Source: Roseomonas sp. OT10 (GTDB lineage: Bacteria > Pseudomonadota > Alphaproteobacteria > Acetobacterales > Acetobacteraceae). From it: a stretch of 64,000 bases of DNA. A program made the translations under genes and the position numbers. The DNA is taken from assembly GCF_020991085.1 (NCBI RefSeq), contig NZ_CP087719.1, positions 930,001 to 994,000 of the forward strand. The letters run 5' to 3'. Below the pieces are notes generated by a model. That model was not told the origin of the DNA. It ran no database searches and was given only the letters and a program-made list of their open reading frames with translations. Shown piece after piece: positions 25,526-36,335 of the stretch. Each line of letters begins with the position of its first letter. Position 1 is the stretch's first letter.

Positions 25526-26497
25526 TCACTCGATGGCGCGGAAGCCGGTCGCCCGCACCACCTCGGCCCAGCGTGCCGTCTCGTCTCGAATCAGCGTGGC
25601 GAAGGCGGTGCGGCCCTGGCCGGAGACGCGGAAGCCGGCCTCCTGCATCCGCGCGCGCAGTCCCGGCGCGGCCAGGGCGCGCAGGGTCGCGGATTCCAGG
25701 GCTGCCTGCACCGGCTCCGGCGTGGCACGGGGGGCGACCAGGCCGAACCAGGAATGGAAGGAGAGGGCGGGCTGGCCCAGCTCCGCCATGGTCGGCACCT
25801 CGGGCAGCAGCGGCGAGCGCGTGGGGCCGGTGATGGCCAGGGCGCGCAGCCGTCCGGCCTGCACATGCGGCGCCACCAGCGCGACCGAGCCGAACATGCC
25901 CTGGACGTTGTTGTTCAGGATCGCCGTCATGGCGTCGCCGGTGGAGCGGAAGTGCACCGCCTCCGCCTTCAGCCCGGACCCGGCGGCCAGCATGGCCGCG
26001 CCGAAATGCCCCGGCGTGCCGGCCCCGAAGGTGCCCAGGAACAGGCCCGGCTGCGCTGTCGCCCAGGCGAGGTAGGCGGGCAGGTCCCGCGCCGGGACGC
26101 CGGCGGGGACGACGAAGGCGAAGTCGATGGCCGCCACCTCGGCGATCGGGGCGAAGTCGCGCGCCGGGTCGTAGGGGAGGCGGGCATAGGTGCTGGGCGC
26201 CATGGCGAGCTGGCCGACCTCGCCGAGCAGCAGCGTGGTGCCGTCCGGCGCGGCGGTCCGGGCCACCTCCTGCGCGGCGATGGCACCCGCCGCGCCCGGG
26301 CGGTTGTCCACCACCACCCCGGACGGCACGGTCTCCTTCTGCCCGTCCGCCAGCAGCCGGGCGACGACGTCGGGGCCGCTGCCGGGCGGGAAGCCGAGCA
26401 CGAGGCGTACCGGCCGCTCCGGCGGCGCCGCCCGGGCGGAGGCTGCGGACAACAGGGCGAGGCCGGCGAGGGCCGCGCGGCGGGTCGTCTGGGGCAA
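25526..26497 (-). CDS. Tripartite tricarboxylate transporter substrate-binding protein (Bug family)
   Basis: A second Bug receptor with an RR-containing signal peptide (TTRRAALAGLALLSAASARA). Family motifs are VRLVLGFPPGSGPDVVARLL, VVDNRPGAAGAIAAQEVA and APDGTTLLLGE. TTG 26497 is preferred over ATG 26515 because GGAGGA lies between them, nine bases before the TTG, and it yields a clean 323-residue preprotein. A palindrome TATGCTGCATA overlaps the promoter. The TGA stop abuts repeat copy C. The two receptors in this window are diverged and neither has linked TctAB genes. Confidence 0.92.
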   Translation of the reverse strand: MPQTTRRAALAGLALLSAASARAAPPERPVRLVLGFPPGSGPDVVARLLADGQKETVPSGVVVDNRPGAAGAIAAQEVARTAAPDGTTLLLGEVGQLAMAPSTYARLPYDPARDFAPIAEVAAIDFAFVVPAGVPARDLPAYLAWATAQPGLFLGTFGAGTPGHFGAAMLAAGSGLKAEAVHFRSTGDAMTAILNNNVQGMFGSVALVAPHVQAGRLRALAITGPTRSPLLPEVPTMAELGQPALSFHSWFGLVAPRATPEPVQAALESATLRALAAPGLRARMQEAGFRVSGQGRTAFATLIRDETARWAEVVRATGFRAIE

Positions 26498-26522
26498 GGG
26501 AAGCGTCCTCCACATTATTTGT

Positions 26523-26533
26523 TATGCTGCATA
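26523..26533. promoter_or_regulatory. Palindromic operator candidate TATGCTGCATA
   Basis: A perfect inverted repeat (TATGC, T, GCATA), extendable to TTATGCTGCATAA at 26522-26534. It lies about 25 bases upstream of the preferred TTG start of the Bug gene and matches the site at 5252-5262 base for base. A transcriptional repressor or a shared core promoter element are both possible. Confidence 0.5.
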
Positions 26534-26695
26534 AAGGAATATCGCGGGCCGGAGTCCGGTGCCAGGGAAATGGACGCAGGCCCGCGGAGGCACCGGGGGG
26601 GTCGCGTGGCGGCACGGGTCCCGCCCGGCGGGATGCCCCGGCGCCGGCGGCCGGCGGTTGCGCGGGCGGTCCGCGCGGTGTGACCGGTAACTGCG

Positions 26696-26724
26696 TTGAC
26701 GGGCCGGAATCCGCCGGGTTTATG
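26696..26724 (+). promoter_or_regulatory. Predicted sigma-70 promoter of pckA
   Basis: TTGACG at 26696-26701, a 17-base spacer, then TTTATG at 26719-26724. The -35 element matches the consensus at five of six bases and the -10 poorly (three of six). It lies about 75 bases upstream of the pckA start, the only such pair in the gap. Confidence 0.45.
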
Positions 26725-26797
26725 CCACGAATGACGTGCAGGACGGCCCGGCGCGGGCCAGATCCGGCCCGCATCCGCAACGGAGGCTTTCCACTTC

Positions 26798-28390
<1,593 letters not shown>

Positions 28391-28409
28391 CGCCGCGCCG
28401 GGGCTGACC

Positions 28410-28445
28410 GGAAGGGGGCGGGGCCGCGCGGTCCCGCCCCCTTCC
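28410..28445 (+). terminator. Hairpin after pckA
   Basis: GGAAGGGGGCGGG and CCCGCCCCCTTCC form a perfect 13-bp stem with a 10-base loop, 20 bases after the pckA stop. There is no T-run, as is common in high-G+C terminators. Confidence 0.65.
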
Positions 28446-28519
28446 GCCGGTTGCGGCTGATTCTGGCCCTGGCCCGGCGTCCTGCCGGGCCAGGGTCGCC
28501 TCCGGGCTGGCGCCCGCGC

Positions 28520-29401
28520 ATGATGCCGGCGATGCCCACACCCCTCGCCGGCGTGCTTCTCCAGCTCTGCGCGCTGCTCCTCTTCGTCTCCCTCGACACC
28601 TGCACGAAATGGCTGGCCCAGCACCACGAGGTGCCGCAGCTCATGTTCCTGCGCTTCCTGTCGCACGTGGTGCTGGTGGCGCTGGTGCTGCGCCTCGTCA
28701 CCGGGCGCGTGCCCTGGCGGTCCCGGGCGCCGGTGCTGCAGACCGTGCGCGGGGCCATGCTGGCGGGGGCGAACCTGCTCTTCACCACCGCCCTGGTCTT
28801 CGTGCCGCTGGCCGATGCGGTGGCGGTCGGCTTCGCCTCGCCGCTCATCACCGTGGCCCTGGCGGCGCTGTGGCTGCGCGAGCCGGTGTCGCCCCGCCGC
28901 TGGTCGGGCGTGGTCCTGGGGCTGGCCGGGGTGCTGGTGGCGCTGCGGCCGCCCTTCCTGACGGGTGAGGCGCCGCCGCACTGGGCGATCTTCCTGCCGC
29001 TGGGCACCGCGGCGCTCTTCGCCGTCTACCAGATCCTGACGCGGCGCCTGGCCACGGTGGACGACCCGCGCACCACCATCCTGCACACGGGCATCGCCGG
29101 CGCCTGCCTGACCGCGCTGGCCCAGCCCTTCGTCTGGACGGAGCCCACGGCCTTCTCGTGGGTCCTCCTGCTGCTGGCAGGGGTGCTCGGCCTGGGCGGG
29201 CACGGGCTGCTGATCATGGCCTATGCCCGTGCCCCTGCCAGCCTGCTGGCGCCGATCTCCTACAGCCAGCTCATCGGCGCGGTGATCGCCTCCGCCCTGG
29301 TCTTCGGCGACCAACCGGACCTCTGGACCCTGGCCGGGGCCGCCATCGTGGCGGCCGGCGGGTTGCTGGTGGCCTGGCCCTCGCGCCGCGACGGCGGCTG
29401 A
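28520..29401 (+). CDS. EamA/DMT family transporter
   Basis: A ten-helix drug/metabolite transporter of 293 residues made of two EamA repeats. The first is marked by LLLFVSLDTCTKWLAQ and FVPLADAVAVGFASPLITVALAALWLREPVS in part, the second by PASLLAPISYSQLIGAVIAS. Members export metabolites such as amino acids, purines or cofactors; the substrate is unknown. Three in-frame ATGs (28520, 28523, 28532) compete for the start. It runs convergent with the luciferase-like oxidoreductase gene. Confidence 0.9.
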   Translation: MMPAMPTPLAGVLLQLCALLLFVSLDTCTKWLAQHHEVPQLMFLRFLSHVVLVALVLRLVTGRVPWRSRAPVLQTVRGAMLAGANLLFTTALVFVPLADAVAVGFASPLITVALAALWLREPVSPRRWSGVVLGLAGVLVALRPPFLTGEAPPHWAIFLPLGTAALFAVYQILTRRLATVDDPRTTILHTGIAGACLTALAQPFVWTEPTAFSWVLLLLAGVLGLGGHGLLIMAYARAPASLLAPISYSQLIGAVIASALVFGDQPDLWTLAGAAIVAAGGLLVAWPSRRDGG

Positions 29402-29443
29402 CCAGGGCGCCCTGGCGGCCGCGATCCGTGGGGCCGCGATCCG

Positions 29444-30475
29444 TCAGGCCGCGGCGCGGGAGGGCGCCGAGAGGCCGGGCGCCAGCTCCGCCAGCAGGGC
29501 GAAGGACCGCAGCCGGGCCGCGTGGTCATGGATCTGCGCGGTGACGATCAGCTCGTCCGCCGCGGTGGCCTCGACCAGCTGCTGCAGGGCGCGGCGGACC
29601 GTGTCCGGCGCCCCGACGGCGGAGACGGAGAGGGCGTGCCCGGTCCCGGCCTGCTCGGCCGGGCTCCACAGCCCTTCCAGGCTGTCCACCGGGGCGGGCA
29701 GGGGGCCGGGCCGGCCGCGCCGCAGGTTGACGAAGGCCTGTTGCAGCGAGGTGAAGAGCCGTGCCGCCGCCGCATCCGTCTCCGCGACGATGGCGTTGGC
29801 GGCGACCATGGCATGCGGGCGCTCCAGGGTCGCGGAGGGGCGGAAGCCCTCGCGGTAGAGCCGCAGCGCCTGCATCAGGTGGTCGGGGGCGAAATGCGAG
29901 GCGAAGGCGAAGGGCAGCCCCAGCATCGCCGCCAGCTGCGCCCCGAACAGGCTGGAGCCGAGGATCCAGACGGGCACCTCCAGCCCCTCGCCCGGCACGG
30001 CGCGCACGGCCTGGCCCGGCTGGGCGGGGCGGAAGTAGGACATCAGCTCCACCACGTCCTGCGGGAAGCTGTCGCCGTCGCTGCCCCCGCCCGGGCCGAG
30101 GTTCCGGCGCAGGGCGTGGGCGGTGCGCAGGTCGCTGCCCGGGGCCCGGCCGAGGCCGAGGTCGATCCGGCCGGGGTGCAGCGCGGCCAGGGTGCCGAAC
30201 TGCTCGGCGATCACGAGCGGGGCGTGGTTGGGCAGCATGATGCCGCCGGCGCCGACCCGGATGGTGCTGGTCCCGGCGGCGACATGGGCGATCACCACCG
30301 CCGTGGCGGCGGAGGCGATGCCCGTCATGTTGTGGTGCTCGGCCAGCCAGTAGCGGCGGTAGCCCAGCCGCTCGGCATGGCGGGCGAGGTCGAGGGTGTT
30401 GCGCAGCGCCTGACCCGCATCGGCACCGGCCGGGATGGGGGAAAGGTCGAGGACGGAGATCGGAAGGGAGGTCAT
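29444..30475 (-). CDS. LLM class flavin-dependent oxidoreductase
   Basis: A luciferase-like TIM-barrel monooxygenase or reductase using reduced FMN or F420, 343 residues. The family opening [21 protein letters not shown], the block [20 protein letters not shown] and the [22 protein letters not shown] plus [12 protein letters not shown] segments place it in the YhbW/MsnO8-like group. GGGAGG precedes the ATG at 30475. Substrate unknown. It diverges from the HtrA-like protease gene. Confidence 0.93.
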   Translation of the reverse strand: MTSLPISVLDLSPIPAGADAGQALRNTLDLARHAERLGYRRYWLAEHHNMTGIASAATAVVIAHVAAGTSTIRVGAGGIMLPNHAPLVIAEQFGTLAALHPGRIDLGLGRAPGSDLRTAHALRRNLGPGGGSDGDSFPQDVVELMSYFRPAQPGQAVRAVPGEGLEVPVWILGSSLFGAQLAAMLGLPFAFASHFAPDHLMQALRLYREGFRPSATLERPHAMVAANAIVAETDAAAARLFTSLQQAFVNLRRGRPGPLPAPVDSLEGLWSPAEQAGTGHALSVSAVGAPDTVRRALQQLVEATAADELIVTAQIHDHAARLRSFALLAELAPGLSAPSRAAA

Positions 30476-30672
30476 GCGGTGCAGATAGGAGCGCGGCGGG
30501 CCGTGCCGTAGCCCCCGGGACCGCCGCCGGCCGATCCCTCGCCGCTGCGGGCTTTCCCCGGGGCGGCCGCCCCCAGGGTGGCATTGTGGCAACGCTGACG
30601 GCCCCCTGTTGCCGCAGTGCCACATCCACCCTTCACGCCCCCGGGTGGGGTGCTTATCTCCCGGCCAACCGG

Positions 30673-31746
<1,074 letters not shown>

Positions 31747-31780
31747 GCCGCCGGCCGGTCCCGCCGGACGGAGGAGGCCC

Positions 31781-32359
31781 TCAGCCGCGCCCGAGCATGT
31801 GGAATTCCGGGTTCGGCCGCAGGTCGGTGGCATTGGCCAGCCGGTTCGACATGGAGAAGAAGGCGGCGATCGCGGCGATGTCCCAGATCTCCTCCTCGTC
31901 GAAGCCCGCGGCGCGCAGCGCGTCGCGGTCCGCCTCCTCCACCCGGTGCGCCTCCAGCGCGACCTTCAGCGCGTAGTCCAGCATCGCGCGCTGCCGCGGC
32001 GGCAGGCCCGCCTTGCGGTAATTCGTCGCCACCAGGTCGGCGATGCGCGGGTCCTTGGCCCGCACGCGCAGAATGGCCCCGTGCGCGACCACGCAATAGA
32101 GGCAGTTGTTCGCCCCGCTCACCGCGACGACGATCATCTCGCGCTCGGCGGCGCTCAACCCCTCGCGCTTGTCCATCAGCGCGTCGTGATAGGCGAGGAA
32201 GGCACGGAACTCGTCCGGGCGGCGGGCGAGCAGCAGGAAGACGTTGGGCACGAAGCCCGCCTTCTCCTGCACCGCCAGAATGCGCTCGCGGATGTCGTCG
32301 GGCAGCGCGTCCAGCGCGGGCGCCGGGTAGCGGCTGGGGGCGGGCGTCGGCGTCGTCAT
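31781..32359 (-). CDS. Peroxidase-related enzyme, carboxymuconolactone decarboxylase/AhpD-like
   Basis: A 192-residue AhpD-like protein. The redox motif Cys-x-x-Cys occurs in ANNCLYCVVAHGAILR, followed by the family histidine, and the C-terminal EEEIWDIAAIAAFFSMSNRLAN is typical of the uncharacterised peroxidase-related subfamily. Members act as alkylhydroperoxidases or thiol reductants in the cytoplasm. AGGAGG lies eight bases before the ATG. It is convergent with the serine protease and divergent from the cold-shock gene. Confidence 0.92.
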   Translation of the reverse strand: MTTPTPAPSRYPAPALDALPDDIRERILAVQEKAGFVPNVFLLLARRPDEFRAFLAYHDALMDKREGLSAAEREMIVVAVSGANNCLYCVVAHGAILRVRAKDPRIADLVATNYRKAGLPPRQRAMLDYALKVALEAHRVEEADRDALRAAGFDEEEIWDIAAIAAFFSMSNRLANATDLRPNPEFHMLGRG

Positions 32360-32687
32360 GGCGTTCCTCCTGTCCCCGGCCCGGCCAGGCCGGGCCGGCG
32401 GTCGTCCCTTTGCTCTAGCGGCAGGGCCGGCCGGGCGCCAGGACGCCGGGCCCCGGGGCACGGCGCGGGCCGTGGTGCGGGGGGCCGGCAAGGGCATCGG
32501 CCGGTTTCCCGCCGCCGGGCCTTGTCGGGCGCGCCGCGAAGCCCCACATGGTGACCGTCAGTTTCGTCGGTTCGGCCTGCCTCCTTGCCCCTCCCGGGGC
32601 GCCGAGCCCGGTGTCCGTCTCCCCTCGAAGGTTGATCCGTTCCGTGGTCGTCACGGATCGGGACCTCATTCCATACGGAACACCATC
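32360..32687. other. Intergenic region and 5' leader of the cold-shock gene
   Basis: 328 bases without a convincing gene. The last 60 bases before the cold-shock ATG hold two candidate stems: GATCCGT/ACGGATC (32634-32659), or the alternative TCCGTG/CACGGA inside it, and TTCC/GGAA around ATAC just before the start. Cold-shock mRNAs often have structured, temperature-sensing leaders, so this region is the place to look for one. The rest is plain G+C-rich sequence. Confidence 0.5.
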
Positions 32688-32894
32688 ATGGCCATCGGCA
32701 CCGTCAAGTGGTTCAACCCGACCAAGGGCTTCGGCTTCATTCAGCCGGATGACGGCTCGAAGGACGTCTTCCTGCACATCTCCGACGTGCAGCGCGCCGG
32801 CCTCCAGGAGCCGCGCGAGGGCGACAAGATCCAGTACGACCTGCAGAGCGGGCAGCAGGGCAAGGTCTCTGCCGGCAACCTGAAGGCCGCCTGA
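32688..32894 (+). CDS. Cold-shock domain protein (CspA family)
   Basis: A 68-residue single-stranded nucleic-acid-binding OB-fold protein that acts as an RNA chaperone. RNP1 is KGFGFIQPDD and RNP2 VFLHIS; the opening MAIGTVKWFNPTKGFGFI is canonical. Transcribed alone behind a long leader and followed by an intrinsic-type hairpin. Whether this paralogue is cold-inducible cannot be told from the protein. Confidence 0.97.
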   Translation: MAIGTVKWFNPTKGFGFIQPDDGSKDVFLHISDVQRAGLQEPREGDKIQYDLQSGQQGKVSAGNLKAA

Positions 32895-32897
32895 CCG

Positions 32898-32922
32898 GAC
32901 GGGGGCCCTCGCGGCCCCCGTC
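32898..32922 (+). terminator. Terminator after the cold-shock gene
   Basis: GACGGGGGCC and GGCCCCCGTC form a perfect 10-bp stem with loop CTCGC, four bases after the stop codon, followed by GTTCC. Confidence 0.7.
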
Positions 32923-33088
32923 GTTCCCCGGGGCGACCGGCCGCGAGGCCGGCTGCCCCGGACCCCCGGCCGGGGTCTCCGGCCGGCTCCTCCCCGACCG
33001 CCGCGGGGCCTGCCGGTTCCCTTCCCCGGGAATGGCGGCCCGATCGCCCCGGCCCCGGGGCCATCCGGATCGTCCAGGGAGGCCATCC

Positions 33089-33322
33089 ATGCAGGTCCAT
33101 CGCTTCCAGATCGGCGAGAACGTCGAGATCGTCGCCAACGCCCTCACGGCGCGTCACGCACCCGGCCAGTACACCGTGGTCCGGCTGATGCCCAATGACG
33201 GCGCCGACCGCGAATACCGCGTGCGCCACAACCATGACGGCCACGAGCGCGTGGTCCGCCAGAGCGAGATCCGCCGCGGTCCCCTCGCCGCGCTGGGGCG
33301 CAGCCTGCCGCCCGCCGAGTGA
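33089..33322 (+). CDS. Small conserved-looking protein, SH3-like
   Basis: A 77-residue protein opening MQVHRFQIGENVEIVANALT. The pattern of short strands (GENVEIVAN, GQYTVVRLMPND, EYRVRHN, HERVVRQSEI) suggests a small beta-barrel of the KOW/SH3 kind, with many basic residues that could bind nucleic acid; this is inference. AGGGAGG at 33077-33083 is well placed for the ATG, strong support for translation. No close family recognised. It lies between the cold-shock gene and another small ORF. Confidence 0.72.
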   Translation: MQVHRFQIGENVEIVANALTARHAPGQYTVVRLMPNDGADREYRVRHNHDGHERVVRQSEIRRGPLAALGRSLPPAE

Positions 33323-33385
33323 CCATCGCGCCGGCCGGCCAACGCCGTCCGGCCCCAATCCCGTTGCAGAAACCGAGGACATCCC

Positions 33386-33577
33386 GTGGAGCGAACCAGG
33401 ACCGCGCCCGACACCGCCAGCAAGCCGGCGGCCGAGGGGATCGAGGAGACCATCGCCTATCTGGCGAAGCGGCACCGCGTCTCGCCCGCCATCGTGCGGG
33501 AGATCGCGCGCAAGCTGGGCTCGGGCGAGCGCAGCGCCATCGAGCGCGAGATCGCGCGCGGCAAGTCCCGCCGCTAG
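33386..33577 (+). CDS. Small basic helical protein, unknown
   Basis: A 63-residue protein starting at GTG 33386 with CGAGGA upstream. The core EETIAYLAKRHRVSPAIVREIARKLG looks like a helix-turn-helix or other three-helix unit, and the C-terminus is strongly basic (REIARGKSRR). It could be a small DNA- or RNA-binding protein; no family is recognised with confidence. It probably shares a transcript with the preceding 77-residue ORF, which ends 63 bases upstream. Confidence 0.6.
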   Translation: MERTRTAPDTASKPAAEGIEETIAYLAKRHRVSPAIVREIARKLGSGERSAIEREIARGKSRR

Positions 33578-33641
33578 GGCCTTCCCGGCCTGGCGCGTCC
33601 GGCCGGGCGGCGCCGCCTCGCCGGACGGGGAGGGCCGGCGG

Positions 33642-35297
33642 TCAGCGCCCCTCCACCAGCGCCTGGCCCGCCTCCCGCAGCCCGGCCCGGGACTCGTCGG
33701 CGGCGTAGAACATGTGCCCGCCCGGGAAGGTCCGCAGCGCCACCCGGTCTCCTCCGGCCGAGGCGGGGATCTGGTCCAGCAGCAGGCGGCTGGCGAAATA
33801 GGGCGTGACCAGGTCGTAGAGCCCGTGCGCCACCACCACGCGCAGCGCCGGGTCCAGCGCCAGGGCGGTGCGCAGCGCGCCCAGCGATTCCACCCCGCGC
33901 CGCCCGCCGCGCCCCCAGCCCCATTCCCGGTTCACCTGCTGGTTCAGGACGCTGTAGCGGCGGTCCGCCGGCAGCCATTCCAGCCGCTCGCGGTAGAGCG
34001 TCAGCATCGCCGAGGTCAGCGGCGGCACCAGCCCGTCGAGCACCGGGTCGGGGATGTCGGCGGCGATCGCCAGCGGGAAGGGGTCGGCCCGGGTCTCCGT
34101 GGCGTCGTAGGCGCTGGCGACGCGGCCCTCCGCCTGGCCCGGGCCGCGCAGCAGGGCGTCCCAGGGCATCCGCCCCTGGAAGCGGCGGACGAAGCCGGGA
34201 TCGAGTCCCGTCACCGCCGCCACCTGCCGGTTCAGCCGTTCCACCGCCTCGCCGTCGCGCACCCCGCGCAGCAGGTCGCGCAGGTAGTCGCCGGCGGCGT
34301 AGCGCTCCGCCTCGGCCAGGAACTCCGCCGACGGCGGGGCGCCGCTGGCGGTGGCGCGGGTGGCCGCGGCGAGGCTGGGCAGGCGCGCCACCAGGGTGAG
34401 CGGGTCGAAGGCCGAGCGCCCGCCGAAATCCAGCACGGGCGACACCAGCACCAGCCCGCGCAGCCCCACTCCCTCCTGCTCCGCCAGGACGCGGGCCAGG
34501 CGCGGGCCCCGGAAGCCGCCATAGCTTTCCCCGACCAGGAATTTCGGCGAGCCCAGCCGGCCGTTCCGTTGCAGCCAGATCCGGATCGCCTCGGCCAGGG
34601 AGCGGATGTCGCCCTCCACGGACCACAGGCTCCGCCGTGCCTCCTCGCCGCGCCCCAGCACCTCGCTGAAGCCGGTGCCGGCGGGGTCGAGGAAGACCAG
34701 GTCGGCGAAGTCCAGCCAGGTCTCGGCATTGGGCAGCAGCGCGGGCGGCGCGGAGGGCGTCGCGGCATCCCCGCTCATGGGCAGGCGCCAGGGCCCCAGC
34801 GCGCCCAGCTGCAGCCAGGCAGAGGAGGCGCCGGGGCCGCCGTTCACCGCGAAGGCGACAGGCCGCCGCGCCGGGTCCGGCGTGTCGAGGCGATAGGCGA
34901 TGAACGCGATGTCCGCCCGGGGGGCGCCGGCCTCGTCCGTGAGGCGCAGGCTGCCGGCGGTGGCCACCACCGCGAGGCTGCGCCCGGGCAGGTCCAGCCG
35001 GTGACGGGTGGTCGCCTCGGCGGGCAGGCGGCGCTCCGGCACGGCCGCGGCGGGCGGCGCCGGACCCTCCCGGCGCGGTGCGTCCTGGCCCGTCGCCTCC
35101 CGGCGGCGCGGATTGGCGTCGTCGCGCGGCACCGGGTCGGCGGCGGCCTGCGCCAGGGCGGGCGCGGGCAGGGCCAGTGCCGCCAGCAGGGCGAGGCGGA
35201 GGAGGCGCCCGGCCGGCCCGGATGCCGGGGCGGCCGGACGCCGCGGCGGCGTGGCGGACCGGCCGCCGGGCGGCCTCGGCGGCGCGGCCCGGGTCAT
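33642..35297 (-). CDS. S10 family serine carboxypeptidase
   Basis: A secreted alpha/beta-hydrolase peptidase of 551 residues. A long n-region with a hydrophobic stretch (LLRLALLAALALPAPALAQ) ends near residue 50 as a signal peptide, followed by an Arg/Pro-rich linker. The oxyanion segment is VNGGPGASSAW, the nucleophile is Ser258 in GESYGG, and the Asp and His lie in VVAHGLYDLVTPY and FPGGHMFY. The family is abundant in some Acetobacteraceae and releases C-terminal amino acids from peptides. The next gene upstream, the MBL-like protein, ends 23 bases before its start. Confidence 0.92.
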   Translation of the reverse strand: MTRAAPPRPPGGRSATPPRRPAAPASGPAGRLLRLALLAALALPAPALAQAAADPVPRDDANPRRREATGQDAPRREGPAPPAAAVPERRLPAEATTRHRLDLPGRSLAVVATAGSLRLTDEAGAPRADIAFIAYRLDTPDPARRPVAFAVNGGPGASSAWLQLGALGPWRLPMSGDAATPSAPPALLPNAETWLDFADLVFLDPAGTGFSEVLGRGEEARRSLWSVEGDIRSLAEAIRIWLQRNGRLGSPKFLVGESYGGFRGPRLARVLAEQEGVGLRGLVLVSPVLDFGGRSAFDPLTLVARLPSLAAATRATASGAPPSAEFLAEAERYAAGDYLRDLLRGVRDGEAVERLNRQVAAVTGLDPGFVRRFQGRMPWDALLRGPGQAEGRVASAYDATETRADPFPLAIAADIPDPVLDGLVPPLTSAMLTLYRERLEWLPADRRYSVLNQQVNREWGWGRGGRRGVESLGALRTALALDPALRVVVAHGLYDLVTPYFASRLLLDQIPASAGGDRVALRTFPGGHMFYAADESRAGLREAGQALVEGR

Positions 35298-35320
35298 CGC
35301 CCGCCCGGCCGGGGCGGCGC

Positions 35321-36007
35321 TCAGCGGGATTGCTCCAGCACGTAGACGTGCGGCGCATCGGCCGGCAGCGTCTCCGGCGTCAGCTCCAGCGTCGGCCCGC
35401 CGACCCGCGTGACGGAGTCCGGCGGCAGGCGGTCGAGGAAGGTCTCCACCGGCTCGATCTTCAGGATGCCGCGCGGGTGGAAGTAGTGCATCGGGATCAC
35501 CACGCGCGGGCCGATCGCCGCGATGGCCGCGTCCAGGTCGTCCAGCGCGATGGTGGCGTGCGCGCCGGTGAGCGCCAGCAGGATGTCCACCTGCCCGGCC
35601 AGCGCCGCGAGCTGCGCCGGATCGACCGGGTTGCCGATGTCGCCCATGTGCAGCACCCGCAACCCGCCCAGGGTGAAGAGATAGAGCGCGTTGGCATCCG
35701 GATCGCGCCCGGCGGCCGCCTGGAAGTCGAAGGTGTGGCTCTCGTAGGCGGGGAAGGACCGGACGGGGATGCCGCGCACCACCGTGCCCTCGGGCGGCAG
35801 CTCCAGCGTGTTGACCACCACCGGGTCGCCCCGGACGTGGCTGGGGTCGGAGTGGAACTCGTCCGTCGCCGAGCTCATCAGCACCACATCCGCGGGCTCG
35901 TCGATCGGGTGGAAGCGGCTGAGCGCGGGCTTGTAGGGGTCGGTGACGACGACGAGCCCGTCCGCCTCCAGGCGGAAGCTGGCATGGGCGTAGAAGGTGA
36001 TCTTCAC
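35321..36007 (-). CDS. Metallo-beta-lactamase-fold protein with atypical metal site
   Basis: A 228-residue protein of the UPF0173/Lactamase_B_3 kind. The opening MKITFYAHASFRLEADGLVVVTDPY is the family's first hairpin. Later ligand positions appear as LHMGDIGNPVD and PMHYFHPRG. The usual HxHxDH motif is absent: the corresponding loop reads SSATDEFHSDPSH, leaving few possible ligands. It may be inactive or bind one metal. GTG 36007 is preceded by GGGAGG with good spacing. It is followed after 23 bases by the S10 peptidase gene on the same strand. Confidence 0.82.
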   Translation of the reverse strand: MKITFYAHASFRLEADGLVVVTDPYKPALSRFHPIDEPADVVLMSSATDEFHSDPSHVRGDPVVVNTLELPPEGTVVRGIPVRSFPAYESHTFDFQAAAGRDPDANALYLFTLGGLRVLHMGDIGNPVDPAQLAALAGQVDILLALTGAHATIALDDLDAAIAAIGPRVVIPMHYFHPRGILKIEPVETFLDRLPPDSVTRVGGPTLELTPETLPADAPHVYVLEQSR

Positions 36008-36335
36008 GGCGTTCCTCCCGTCCGGCTGGGCGCGGCGGTCAGGCTGCCGCCGGGGCGCGCCCATGGCCAGTGACGACTTCGCTGGCACGCCCGCCGGACG
36101 GCGGGGGAGGGGGCCGGCGGCATGGGCGGCGGCGCCCGGCGGGGAGGGCCGGGGCGCCGGGCCTTCCCGGCCCCGGCACGGGGACGCGGGCGCCGCCCGG
36201 GGGCCTCGCCGCTGCGGGAGGAGCGGAGGGCGCCGGACTGGCATCCTCCCCCTCCCATGGCCGCCACCCCCGGACCGCCCATGCCCGGTCCCGGCACCCG
36301 CTCCCCCCGCCGAGCCTGGGAGGCGCCCTGGCGCG
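36008..36335. other. Intergenic region, no gene seen
   Basis: 328 bases of very G+C-rich sequence between two minus-strand genes. It holds several overlapping inverted repeats (for example around GCCGGGGCGCCGGGCC near 36150) and a few short shadow ORFs with no ribosome-binding site. It must contain the promoter of the MBL-like gene, but no clear -35/-10 pair is visible. Confidence 0.5.

Larger units (their letters stand above)
26498..26797. other. Intergenic region between divergent Bug receptor and pckA genes
   Basis: 300 bases without a gene. The left side (26515-26540) is A+T-rich and holds the palindromic operator candidate. The right side holds the predicted pckA promoter. The middle is G+C-rich with short inverted repeats (for example GCGCCGGCGGCCGGCGG) and shows no convincing ORF or RNA. 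Confidence 0.6.
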
